Source: Gammaproteobacteria bacterium (GTDB taxonomy: Bacteria > Pseudomonadota > Gammaproteobacteria > UBA4575). From it: a stretch of DNA of 64,000 nucleotides. The notes below the pieces were generated by a model. The model did not search any database, was not told where the DNA came from, and was given only the letters and a program-made list of their open reading frames with translations. Shown piece by piece: positions 1-8,695 of this stretch (position 1 is its first letter; each line of letters opens with the position of its first letter). A program made the position numbers and the translations under genes. The stretch spans positions 682,001 through 746,000 of the forward strand of contig JAWPMW010000001.1 of assembly GCA_033344735.1 (NCBI GenBank), read 5' to 3'.

Positions 1-539
1 TAAATTAGAGAGTTCTTGGGTAAGCTGGTTAGAGAGCCATCTAATGCTGCTTTAATATCTTTATAACTTGAGTCATCTTCATTAAAGGAAAGATCGTCGC
101 AAAATAATATAAATTTTTGCGGTTGATTGGATTTAATACAATTCACTATGTCAGCCCAATCTGAGAAGTCACTATGATTAATTTCTATCACACGTAACTG
201 CTGATAAGTAAATTCTCCTAGAATTGCTTGAATTAGCGATGATTTGCCAGTGCCTCTAGAACCCCATAACAAAGCATTATTTGCAGGAAAACCTTTAACA
301 AACTGTTGAGTGTTATCTAAAAGCAGTTTAGCCTGACGATCTATATGGAGGAGACTGTCTTGAGAAATTGGACTTTCCCATTTAATAGAAGTAACACCTT
401 GATTTTTACACCAACGCAGTGCAAATGAATTCTTTTCAATAAGTTGGTTTTTTAATGGATTTTGCAATGATTCTAGTCGGTCTAGCAATCGATTAGCCTT
501 GTTTAATACGTCATTTATCAATGTTGCATCAGTGGTCAT
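1..539 (-). CDS. DUF815-family AAA-type ATPase, 3' part missing (cut by window edge)
   Basis: Reading the minus strand from the ATG at 539 gives 179 codons that stay open to the window edge, so the C-terminal part lies outside. Residues 93-101 are a Walker A motif (GSRGTGKSS) preceded by the hydrophobic strand NALLW. Residues 143-150 (FILFCDDL) are a Walker B strand, followed by SFNEDDSSYKDIKAALDGSL. This pattern is what I know from DUF815 ATP-binding proteins, a AAA family of unknown substrate. It is transcribed divergently from the gene at 601, with only about 60 bp between the two start codons. The cellular role is not established. Confidence 0.8.
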   Translation of the reverse strand, partial: MTTDATLINDVLNKANRLLDRLESLQNPLKNQLIEKNSFALRWCKNQGVTSIKWESPISQDSLLHIDRQAKLLLDNTQQFVKGFPANNALLWGSRGTGKSSLIQAILGEFTYQQLRVIEINHSDFSDWADIVNCIKSNQPQKFILFCDDLSFNEDDSSYKDIKAALDGSLTSLPKNSLI

Positions 540-600
540 GATTTGAGGCGCTTCAAGTTAATAGTTATCATTTATCATATCGGTTATTTGTAATCTAAAC

Positions 601-3600
601 ATGGCAATACAGACATCAATATTCGGTAATCGCCGGGTTATTTTAATTTCCATCGTTATTATTGCAATTGCAATTGGATTTTGGTCAAGTTCACGTTATC
701 CAACTTTGCAAGGCAAAGCGGATATGACGGGGATAATTCATCTGGAAGATACATTGACTCATGAGGTATTTATCCATGTTGATGAAAAGGCTTCTTTTGT
801 AGAAAAAGTAGCCTATACCACCATCAATTGGGCATGGACTAACCGTCAGGGAATGACATTTGCGGTATTTATTGCTGCAGCTTTTATGACCCTATTTAAA
901 TATCTGCCGCGCTATCGTTCGCGAAATCGTTTTCTGAATAGTCTGTATGGTCTCGCAACAGGAACACCATTAGGTGTTTGTGTTAACTGTGTGGCACCTA
1001 TTGCTAAAGCAATGTATGAGGGAGGGCGAAGTATTCACACCTCGTTGGCAGTAATGTTCAGTTCGCCAACTTTAAATATAATTGTTTTAACTATGCTGTT
1101 TACTTTGTTTCCCTTTTACTTAGCATTGATAAAGCTGGCGTTCACGATATTTTTAATCTTAGTCATTGTTCCTTTTATTTCGCATAAAGAAGCAGAGCAG
1201 GAAGCTGTTTCATGCGCCATTTCAGATGCACCAATCGTCTATTCTGAATCATGGTTTAAAGCTCTTATAGGTATCATTAAAGATTATTGGGATAGTTTTG
1301 TTTATATAGTCATACGCACAGTCCCACTGATGTTTGTCGCAGGATTTTTAGGAGCTCTTGTATCTCATGTATGGGATCCAAATACATTAATTGGAACTCA
1401 GCCTTCATTGTGGGCTGTGGTTGCAATTGGAATTTTTGGCACATTCTTGCCAATGCCAATTGCGTTTGATGTGATGCTGGCACAATCCTTATTTGCTGCT
1501 AATGTGCCTATAGTAGTAGTTATGACATTGCTGTTTACGCTAGGTACTTTCAGCATTTATTCTGGATTTATTATTTGGCGTACATTCAATTTTAAGTTGG
1601 CAGTGCTTTTATTTTTGATTGTTACTGCACTTGGTGTTGCGGCTGGTTACTTTGCTCAAGTAGTAACAGATTATAAAGAACAAAAATGGGAGAAACAGTA
1701 CACCGATGAGGTATTAAAGAGCGACTTAAAACATTCAGGCTATATTGAAAATAGGAATATCACTAAGTTTTCATTGTATGGTCTTGAGGAAACAACACCT
1801 CAACCTATTGAAGAATTTTACTCTAAAAACAATATTCTAATTGCTCGCAGCGCATTTTCTGAGCCTAATGAAGATGGTATTTTGCCATTCACAAAGCATA
1901 AAGCAATTGATCTTGGTATAGATTCATATAACAAAATTGACGAAACCAATTTCATTGAGCCATTTTTTCTAGGTCGAGGTCTAGCATCTGGTGATTTTAA
2001 TAATGATGGCTGGCACGATTTAGCCGTGGCAGAAACTGGTGGAATAGATTTATTTCAAAATATTAATGGTGAGTATTTCAAAAAAGTACGTCTGGATATT
2101 CCCCAGATAGTTAATTCGGAAGTGATATTTGTTGCAATGGCTGATATGAATCGAGATGGTTGGCTAGATTTCTATATTACAACATTCGGCGAAGATAATT
2201 ATATTGCGTTAAATCCATTGGCAAATACGATTCAAGAACACCCTGTGCGGAAGATAGAAAATGGCGATGCTCTATTGACTATGTCAGTTTCTATGGCAGA
2301 TGTTAATAATGATGGTTGGTTAGATATTTTTAATGGCAATTGGAATGGTGGGGAAATAACTGCAAACCCAGGTCCTAAAGCAAGTAATCAAATGCTGCTA
2401 AATAATAATCTTAAGTTTAATATCTTCCCACTTAGTAAGATGCCGAATGAGATAGAAGGTAATACCTTAACCTCACTATTAACAGATTTTAATCAAGATG
2501 GAAGTATGGATCTCATCGTTGGCAATGACTTTGAGGTGCCAGACCGATTTTATATTAATATAAAAGGTGAAATGTTTGGTCAATTGTCAAGAAAGCAGAA
2601 TGCAATTCCTGGTTCTCCACAATTAAATATGAGTATCGACAGTGCAGACTATAATAATGATCTTAGTTTAGATATTTACATGACTGGAGGGTCGTGGACT
2701 GAAACTCCTAAAGAGGAACGTGCTGTTTCTGTTTATAAAGACTCTCAGTTTTGTTTAAACAAACAGACGACAGAAGAACAAAAAGAATGTCTCAAAATTT
2801 GGATGTTGAGTAAAATAAACTTGGCTAAAAATTTTAAAGAATGTGAAGAAATGCGTGAGCGGTACGGTGATGAGACAGTGAGAGACTGTTTAGTCACTCA
2901 GCGAGTTCACCAAATGAAATTCGATAGAAAGTCGTGTATGTCAGTCCCTGATATTTACAAAATCTATAAAATACTATGTAATGCTATAGAGGATTATCCA
3001 GAGCGGGTAAAATTAAATAATAGCAGTTTTATAAAGCAAATACCCGTTACGAATATTCTGCTTGAAAATAGGGGTAGAGGAGGTTTTGCTGACACTTCCG
3101 AAGCTAAAAATGCACAGTATGGCGCATGGAGTTGGGCTGGAAAATTTGCTGATTTAGACAATGATGGTTGGCAAGATATTTATGTTACAAATGGTTCGGT
3201 ATATGCAGCGTTCGTTGGGCCAACTACTCATTCTCCAAATATGTTTTTCCATAATAATCAGGGAGAACAGTTTTCTCTAAAACATGTGTCATATGGTCTA
3301 GATGATTTTGATCATAGTTCTGCATTTACTTATATTGATATAGATAACGATGGTGATTTAGATATTATTGGAAATACAACCCACGGTGGTCTGAAAGTAT
3401 TTAAAAACAATCAAAAGATTAACAACTCTATTGCAATTGAAATTAATGACGAAATAGGTAATGCAAATTGCATTGGCTGTAAAGTACTTATTGCAGCAGG
3501 TTCAGGTGATCAAGAAATGAAACAACTAAGAGAAATCAAAGCTGGTGGAGGATTCCTTTCCTTTGATGCTCCTTACGCTCATTTTGGACTTGGTAAGGAA

Positions 3601-3726
3601 ACTGTCGTTCATAAACTTGCTGTACTTTGGTCAACCGGTGAGAGGAGTGTATTCAAGCGTGACTTTGATGCTGGTTATAAATACACCATCACTAGGACAT
3701 CCATTGCTGAGGCGAAAATTGAGTAA
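601..3726 (+). CDS. Putative membrane permease fused to FG-GAP/VCBS propeller and ASPIC/UnbV domain
   Basis: This 1041-residue protein has two halves. Residues 1-355 are a multi-pass membrane domain: an N-terminal segment at 13-29, then segments near 86-100, 150-192, 235-255, 270-300 and 303-350. It carries a CVNC motif at 127-130 followed by APIAKAMYEGG and SSPTLNI, which resembles COG0701/ArsP-like permeases. From about 455 come calcium-binding FG-GAP repeats of the form DxNxDGxxDL (DFNNDGWHDL at 465, DMNRDGWLDF at 515, DVNNDGWLDI at 567, DFNQDGSMDL at 629, later DLDNDGWQDI and DIDNDGDLDI). The end matches an ASPIC/UnbV domain (HFGLGKE, VLWSTGERS), as in CRTAC1-like extracellular proteins. 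A Cys-rich insert lies between propeller repeats. The membrane part probably anchors a periplasmic propeller; the substrate is unknown. Confidence 0.75.
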   Translation: MAIQTSIFGNRRVILISIVIIAIAIGFWSSSRYPTLQGKADMTGIIHLEDTLTHEVFIHVDEKASFVEKVAYTTINWAWTNRQGMTFAVFIAAAFMTLFKYLPRYRSRNRFLNSLYGLATGTPLGVCVNCVAPIAKAMYEGGRSIHTSLAVMFSSPTLNIIVLTMLFTLFPFYLALIKLAFTIFLILVIVPFISHKEAEQEAVSCAISDAPIVYSESWFKALIGIIKDYWDSFVYIVIRTVPLMFVAGFLGALVSHVWDPNTLIGTQPSLWAVVAIGIFGTFLPMPIAFDVMLAQSLFAANVPIVVVMTLLFTLGTFSIYSGFIIWRTFNFKLAVLLFLIVTALGVAAGYFAQVVTDYKEQKWEKQYTDEVLKSDLKHSGYIENRNITKFSLYGLEETTPQPIEEFYSKNNILIARSAFSEPNEDGILPFTKHKAIDLGIDSYNKIDETNFIEPFFLGRGLASGDFNNDGWHDLAVAETGGIDLFQNINGEYFKKVRLDIPQIVNSEVIFVAMADMNRDGWLDFYITTFGEDNYIALNPLANTIQEHPVRKIENGDALLTMSVSMADVNNDGWLDIFNGNWNGGEITANPGPKASNQMLLNNNLKFNIFPLSKMPNEIEGNTLTSLLTDFNQDGSMDLIVGNDFEVPDRFYINIKGEMFGQLSRKQNAIPGSPQLNMSIDSADYNNDLSLDIYMTGGSWTETPKEERAVSVYKDSQFCLNKQTTEEQKECLKIWMLSKINLAKNFKECEEMRERYGDETVRDCLVTQRVHQMKFDRKSCMSVPDIYKIYKILCNAIEDYPERVKLNNSSFIKQIPVTNILLENRGRGGFADTSEAKNAQYGAWSWAGKFADLDNDGWQDIYVTNGSVYAAFVGPTTHSPNMFFHNNQGEQFSLKHVSYGLDDFDHSSAFTYIDIDNDGDLDIIGNTTHGGLKVFKNNQKINNSIAIEINDEIGNANCIGCKVLIAAGSGDQEMKQLREIKAGGGFLSFDAPYAHFGLGKETVVHKLAVLWSTGERSVFKRDFDAGYKYTITRTSIAEAKIE

Positions 3727-3884
3727 CTAATCCACTTAATCTACTAGGTATCGATAAAACAAATTGCTATCTTTTGGTGCAAAGGATTAGAATGTCGCCT
3801 GGAGAGCTATAAACAGTTAAATAACAATAATATAAATAGCACAATCACTATACACACTTAAAAAATATACTAGAGGGGTATTAA

Positions 3885-4316
3885 ATGTCAAAAATTATAA
3901 TTGCTATCATCATTATCGCAGGAGCAGTATATTATTACATGAATCATATGGCTCCAGAGCAAGGCGAAGCAGTGATGGATAAAGCATCTTCTGCAATGGA
4001 AAAAACTGGCGATATGGCCAGTGATGCGATGGATAAAGCTGGTGATATGACAGAAGACGCGGCTGATGCAACGGGTGATGCGATAGATAAAGCCGGAGAA
4101 ATGGCTAGTGATGCCAAAGACGCTGTGATGGATAAAGCTGGTGAAATGGCTGACGATGCTAAAGATGCTGTCATGGAAAAAGCAGAAGACATGGCTAAGG
4201 ACACCATGGATGATGCTAAAGATGCCGCTGCGGATCATGCTAAAGACGCTATGATGGATAATGCGGAAGAAGAAGCTAAAGATACCGCTATGGACAAAGC
4301 AAAATCTATGCTGTAA
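3885..4316 (+). CDS. LEA-like/YtxH-like repetitive protein with N-terminal membrane anchor
   Basis: A 143-residue protein. Residues 3-19 are a pure hydrophobic segment (IIIAIIIIAGAVYYYM), and the rest is a highly charged helix built from degenerate repeats such as MDKAGDMASDA, AIDKAGEMASDAKDA and VMDKAGEMADDAKDA. The roughly 11-residue period, rich in Ala, Asp, Lys and Met and without Cys or Pro beyond the start, resembles group 3 late-embryogenesis-abundant proteins. Bacterial proteins of this type are linked to desiccation or envelope stress, but that role is inference here. A Shine-Dalgarno-like AGAGGGG sits before the ATG, and a strong terminator follows at once, so it is probably a single-gene transcript. 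A minus-strand open frame over the same region is a repeat artefact. Confidence 0.75.
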   Translation: MSKIIIAIIIIAGAVYYYMNHMAPEQGEAVMDKASSAMEKTGDMASDAMDKAGDMTEDAADATGDAIDKAGEMASDAKDAVMDKAGEMADDAKDAVMEKAEDMAKDTMDDAKDAAADHAKDAMMDNAEEEAKDTAMDKAKSML

Positions 4317-4340
4317 CAGCTTTCCAGTACTAAGCATAAA

Positions 4341-4372
4341 GAAAGCCGGGAGAAATCCCGGCTTTCTTTTTT
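4341..4372 (+). terminator. Intrinsic terminator after the LEA-like gene
   Basis: A perfect 10-bp stem (GAAAGCCGGG / CCCGGCTTTC) with a 6-nt loop is followed directly by six T residues. It lies 25 nt after the stop codon of the gene ending at 4316. Confidence 0.92.
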
Positions 4373-4599
4373 GTTCTCCCATAATAACTCTCAAATTTCT
4401 CTTTCAAATCATAATGAAAGAATCACTCCACCTAGTCAGATTTTGGTGCCCAAACATCCTGAAAAGCATGTTATTCATTTGGCGTTTTCACTAGATTCTA
4501 AATATGAATTTAATCATCTGCTTGTATCGACAGGAATGGATAAATTTGCATAAGTAGTAGAATAATACTTACCACTGTTAACAGGCTATCCTTAGAAGT

Positions 4600-7266
4600 A
4601 TGGAACTATTTGCAAGCAAATTACGCGACTACGCTAATAATATTGCTGTCGTTTCAGATAGTGGCAAAACACTCAATTATCATCAACTTGCCGATAAGGT
4701 AGACGCTCGATGTAAAGAGATTGGAGAGCGAAGAAAGCTAATATTAGTAGAAACTGCAAATGAAATCGAACCACTAGTTGCATATCTTGCAGCACTTATA
4801 GGCAATCATCCGGTCATCTTAGTAGAGTCAGGTGCAACAGCAAAAGACTCACGAATAGCAAACACATTTAATCCTGAAGTTACATTCTTGAAAAAGAATG
4901 GGGAATGGCAATTTGTTCATCAACACAGCAGTGAGACAACTAATCTACACCCAGAGCTATGTGTGTTGTTATCAACATCGGGGAGTACCGGTAGCGCTAA
5001 ACTTGTACGGCTTTCCAAAAATAATATTCAATCAAATGCAGATGCAATTGTTGAATACCTGGAGCTGAGTGAGCAACAAAAAGCTATTACGACACTTTCG
5101 TTTCATTATTCCTATGGCATGTCGATAATAAATTCTCACTTATCAGTTGGTGCGACATTATTGTTAACCGATGATTCTGTGTCGCAAACGAGTTTCTGGG
5201 ATTTTTTTCATCAACAGCAAGCCACGAGCTTTTCTGGTGTTCCATACACATTTGAGTTACTCCAAAGAATAAATTTTACAGAAAAATCGTATCCTTCTTT
5301 GCAATATATTGCTCAAGCAGGAGGAAGATTATCCGAAGACTTAATTAAAGAATACGGTCAATGGTCGGAAGATCATGGGAAGAAATTTTTTGTCATGTAT
5401 GGCCAGACAGAAGCTTCTCCTAGAATGGCATATCTTCCGCCAGAATTATTGAATAGCAATTCAGATTGCATCGGTATTCCTATTCCTGGGGGAAAATTCA
5501 AATTAAGTAGTAATGATGGAGAAGAAATAACCTCACCGAATATGTCAGGCGAGCTAGTGTACTCGGGCCCCAATGTAATGATGGGGTATGCCAATAGCAT
5601 TGAAGATTTAGCATTAGACTCACAATTAAATGAACTTAAGACGGGTGACTTGGCTGAAGTCAATGAACACGGCTTATATAAAATTGTTGGTCGAAAGAGT
5701 CGGTTCTCAAAAATTTATGGCCTACGAATTAGTTTAGATGAGCTGGAAATCTTTTTGAATAAATATGGTTTTACTACTGTAGTCACTGGAAATGATGATC
5801 AGCTTGTTATTGCAACATTGCAAAAGAATTGTAGTGAGAAAATAGGCGAGCTGATGCAAGATCGTTATAAGATAAGTCCGAGTTCTTATACGATTCTAGA
5901 GTTAGATGAGCTACCTTTGCTTTCTTCGGGAAAAGTAAACTATAGAGAGTTAATATCGATTGGAGAGAAAGACGCTGCAGATTCTTCTGATTTTCAAAGT
6001 CTTTTAGAAGCTTATAGTCAGATTATGGGGAACCAAGACATTAGAGCTTCAGATTGTTTTCTAAATCTTGGTGGAGATTCATTATTCTTCATAGAGATCT
6101 CATTAGTAATTGAGCAAAAGCTTGGGTTTCTACCTGACAACTGGGAAGCTATTGCGATAGAAGATTTAGATAAAATATCTCAGGGCTCTTATGGCCAAGT
6201 AAAAACTACTACATCTAATGCAAAGCCTTGGCTTATATTAACGTTTGTTCTGTTATTTTTTGTCGTCGGCGAACTTTTCTTGCAAGTCAGAAGTTACTTA
6301 ATGACAGGAAGAAGCGCATTCTCATTACTCGATGACAATAGTACTGTCATTGAAAACAAAGAAATCGATGTAAGCACTTATCGTCCAAATTTAAAAATAA
6401 TCAATCCAGAAAATGAAAGTGTCCGTATATCAATTAACAGTGTTGGATTAAGAAGTCCAGAAATCTCCCCAACATTAATGGAAAACGAATCAAGGATTGC
6501 TATCGTTGGAGCTTCAACGGTAATGGGAGCTTATGCAGAAACAAATGAGAATACTTTTCCTTATCTATTATCCAACCAGCTGAAAGAGATTATTGATAAT
6601 CCAGTGAATGTCATCAATGCTGGTATAGAAGGTCATTCAGTAAGTGATTCTCTCAAGTTAGTCGAAGGAATCATCTACGATCTTAACCCTACAATGATAA
6701 TTGTTTACCCAGGGTTTAACGATATAACCACATTATGTAACGCAAACAATGAAACAGGTTCAAAGGTCTATTCATTACCCTATTTGCAACTACCTAATTG
6801 GATACAGTCCAAAGAGATGATACGAAAAAATACCCTCTTTGTAAGAGATCATAAAAATAGCCGGTTTAATTCACTCAATCCAAATGATGTCGATCCTTCA
6901 GCTTACAGAAATGACATAGAGAAATTAGTTGTTAGTATTAAACAACAAGGAATTACACCTGTTTTAGCGACTGTTGCTAGATCTTTTAACAATGTTGAGC
7001 CAGAACTTAAAAATGAATTAGCTGTAAGCGCTTTATATTTTTATCATTGTTTAGATCTTGAGGGCTTGCTGGCTATTACAGATCTTTATAATCAGCAGAT
7101 CCGCAAAGTTGCTGAGAAGCACGATATCTTATTGATCGATGCTAGTAGATCCATGCCAGGAGGGAATAAATATTTCGTCGATGCTGGTCATTTCACTCTT
7201 ACTGGTGAACAGAAAATGGCAAAGATTATTTTTGATGCAGTTAGCGACAGGTTAAAGAGCAACTAA
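4600..7266 (+). CDS. Fused adenylation-carrier-TM-SGNH protein (DltA/DltC/DltD-like parts in one chain)
   Basis: This 888-residue protein combines an AMP-forming adenylation domain, a carrier domain, one membrane helix and an SGNH domain. The adenylation domain spans about 1-455 with core motif STSGSTGSAK at 125-134, GQTEASPR at 268-275, TGDL at 348-351 and the C-terminal lysine in SSGK at 442-445. The carrier domain spans about 465-530 with phosphopantetheine serine S494 in LGGDSL. The single hydrophobic helix is at 543-563. The SGNH domain spans about 630-885 with nucleophile S639 in VGAST, N674/G675, N707 in GFND, and D861/H864 in DAGH. The topology predicts cytosolic activation and carrier domains and a periplasmic SGNH domain. 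The MBOAT gene begins 1 nt after its stop, so the two are almost certainly coexpressed. The likely role is activating a small acid (amino or fatty acyl) and handing it across the membrane to an envelope glycan. The substrate is not readable from the sequence. Confidence 0.85.
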   Translation: MELFASKLRDYANNIAVVSDSGKTLNYHQLADKVDARCKEIGERRKLILVETANEIEPLVAYLAALIGNHPVILVESGATAKDSRIANTFNPEVTFLKKNGEWQFVHQHSSETTNLHPELCVLLSTSGSTGSAKLVRLSKNNIQSNADAIVEYLELSEQQKAITTLSFHYSYGMSIINSHLSVGATLLLTDDSVSQTSFWDFFHQQQATSFSGVPYTFELLQRINFTEKSYPSLQYIAQAGGRLSEDLIKEYGQWSEDHGKKFFVMYGQTEASPRMAYLPPELLNSNSDCIGIPIPGGKFKLSSNDGEEITSPNMSGELVYSGPNVMMGYANSIEDLALDSQLNELKTGDLAEVNEHGLYKIVGRKSRFSKIYGLRISLDELEIFLNKYGFTTVVTGNDDQLVIATLQKNCSEKIGELMQDRYKISPSSYTILELDELPLLSSGKVNYRELISIGEKDAADSSDFQSLLEAYSQIMGNQDIRASDCFLNLGGDSLFFIEISLVIEQKLGFLPDNWEAIAIEDLDKISQGSYGQVKTTTSNAKPWLILTFVLLFFVVGELFLQVRSYLMTGRSAFSLLDDNSTVIENKEIDVSTYRPNLKIINPENESVRISINSVGLRSPEISPTLMENESRIAIVGASTVMGAYAETNENTFPYLLSNQLKEIIDNPVNVINAGIEGHSVSDSLKLVEGIIYDLNPTMIIVYPGFNDITTLCNANNETGSKVYSLPYLQLPNWIQSKEMIRKNTLFVRDHKNSRFNSLNPNDVDPSAYRNDIEKLVVSIKQQGITPVLATVARSFNNVEPELKNELAVSALYFYHCLDLEGLLAITDLYNQQIRKVAEKHDILLIDASRSMPGGNKYFVDAGHFTLTGEQKMAKIIFDAVSDRLKSN

Positions 7267-7267
7267 T

Positions 7268-8686
7268 ATGTCGATTACTTCTTTCCCATACTTCATATTT
7301 TGTTTTATTGTGCTTTTGATTGCGACTGGATTGCAGAGTAATAATGAGCTGAAAAAAACATTTTTATTGATTGTCAGCTACTATTTTTATATGACTATTG
7401 ATGTGCGGTTTGCTGGTTTGCTAGTGGCACTAACGACAGTTAACTATGTTGCAGGCCATTTAATATCGAAGAGTCCGAGTAAAAATATCAAAATTCTGTC
7501 TCTAATAGCAAGCGTCTGCATTAGTCTTTCGATTCTTTTCTATTTCAAATATTTTAATTTTTTCATCGATGCAGTTTATGATCTGTTATCAATTATAGGA
7601 TTGGAGGGCCGTAGCACAGTCATTGAAATACTGCTTCCAGTAGGTATTTCGTTTATGACTTTCCAGGCGATTACCTACCCAATAGATTTATACAAAGGAA
7701 CTCTTAAGCATAAGAGTTCATTAAAAGATTTCTCCTTATTTATGGCATTTTTTCCGCAGTTATTATCTGGACCAATAATGAGAGCCTCCTATTTTATTCC
7801 TCAGCTTGAAAATTCAAGCCGCGCTTCCAAGTCAGATATGCTAGAAGGGCTTGGTTTTATACTCAGAGGATTAATCAAGAAAATAATGATTGCCGATGTG
7901 CTTGCAGTACAAATTGTCGATCCTGCTTTTTCTGACCCTAATTTATTTTCATCATCGTTTCTACTGTTTGCGTTATTTGCATACAGTTTTCAAGTGTATA
8001 TGGATTTAAGTGGGTACACCGACATTGCTATTGGTGTTGGAAAGATGCTCGGATATAAGATTCCTGTGAACTTTAACCGACCATATCTTGCGACCAGTAT
8101 TGCAAATTTTTGGCAACGTTGGCATATCACCATGTCGTCTTTTTTCAGAGATTATCTTTACGAAGCAATTAAAAATTGTTCTTGGACAAACGTCTATGTA
8201 AATCTTTGGATTGTATTCATTGCTATTGGAATATGGCATGGAGCAGGGTGGAATTTTGTTATTTATGGATTCATCCATGGAAGCTTGGTTGGCTTTGAAC
8301 ATTTTCAGCGCCAACGTAGAGAAAACCAAGGTTTGCCTCCAAAAGTCTATAGAGGATTAAAGTTAGCAATACGAGTGCTACAAATCTTCACTATAGTTGT
8401 ATTTACGCGATTACTATTCAGAGGAGACGACCTAAGCTCAAGCATTGAATATTTATCTGCAATGGCAAATTCTTCAATTTCCGCATTTCAAATTTCATGG
8501 TTAGCTTTGGCAGCATTTTGTGCGGCAATCTTACTGCACTTCACACCTATACAATGGCGAGACAGTATTATGATACTGGCAACTAAAATGCCATCTATTA
8601 TTTATGCTGGAGGCATTGTTTTATTTGCTTATTTATTTATTGCATTAGGAACAGATCAAGCATCTTTTATATATTTTGATTTTTAA
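7268..8686 (+). CDS. MBOAT-family membrane O-acyltransferase (DltB/AlgI-like)
   Basis: A 472-residue polytopic membrane protein. The segment 281-298 (FWQRWHITMSSFFRDYLY) and the invariant histidine H324 in WHGAGWNF are the hallmark motifs of the membrane-bound O-acyltransferase family. Upstream, LLPVGISFMTFQAI (122-135) and PQLLSGPIMR (163-172) match the DltB/AlgI subgroup. Proteins of this group move an acyl group from a cytosolic donor to an extracytoplasmic hydroxyl. The start is 1 nt after the stop of the fused adenylation-carrier-SGNH gene, which supplies a plausible carrier-bound donor and an SGNH partner. It ends 9 nt before the convergent ettA stop. AlgI-type alginate acetylation is an alternative, but no alginate genes are present. 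Confidence 0.88.
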   Translation: MSITSFPYFIFCFIVLLIATGLQSNNELKKTFLLIVSYYFYMTIDVRFAGLLVALTTVNYVAGHLISKSPSKNIKILSLIASVCISLSILFYFKYFNFFIDAVYDLLSIIGLEGRSTVIEILLPVGISFMTFQAITYPIDLYKGTLKHKSSLKDFSLFMAFFPQLLSGPIMRASYFIPQLENSSRASKSDMLEGLGFILRGLIKKIMIADVLAVQIVDPAFSDPNLFSSSFLLFALFAYSFQVYMDLSGYTDIAIGVGKMLGYKIPVNFNRPYLATSIANFWQRWHITMSSFFRDYLYEAIKNCSWTNVYVNLWIVFIAIGIWHGAGWNFVIYGFIHGSLVGFEHFQRQRRENQGLPPKVYRGLKLAIRVLQIFTIVVFTRLLFRGDDLSSSIEYLSAMANSSISAFQISWLALAAFCAAILLHFTPIQWRDSIMILATKMPSIIYAGGIVLFAYLFIALGTDQASFIYFDF

Positions 8687-8695
8687 AATAAACGA

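Noticed and set aside
3888-4394. Minus-strand open frame of 168 codons over the LEA-like gene
   Set aside because: It is rich in His, Ile and Phe and arises from the repetitive codons of the real gene. It also runs through the terminator and has no plausible ribosome binding site.
4373-4599. Short plus-strand open frames between the terminator and the Dlt-like gene
   Set aside because: The reading frames at 4261-4494 and 4371-4553 overlap the LEA-like gene or the terminator, have no ribosome binding site, and show no domain.
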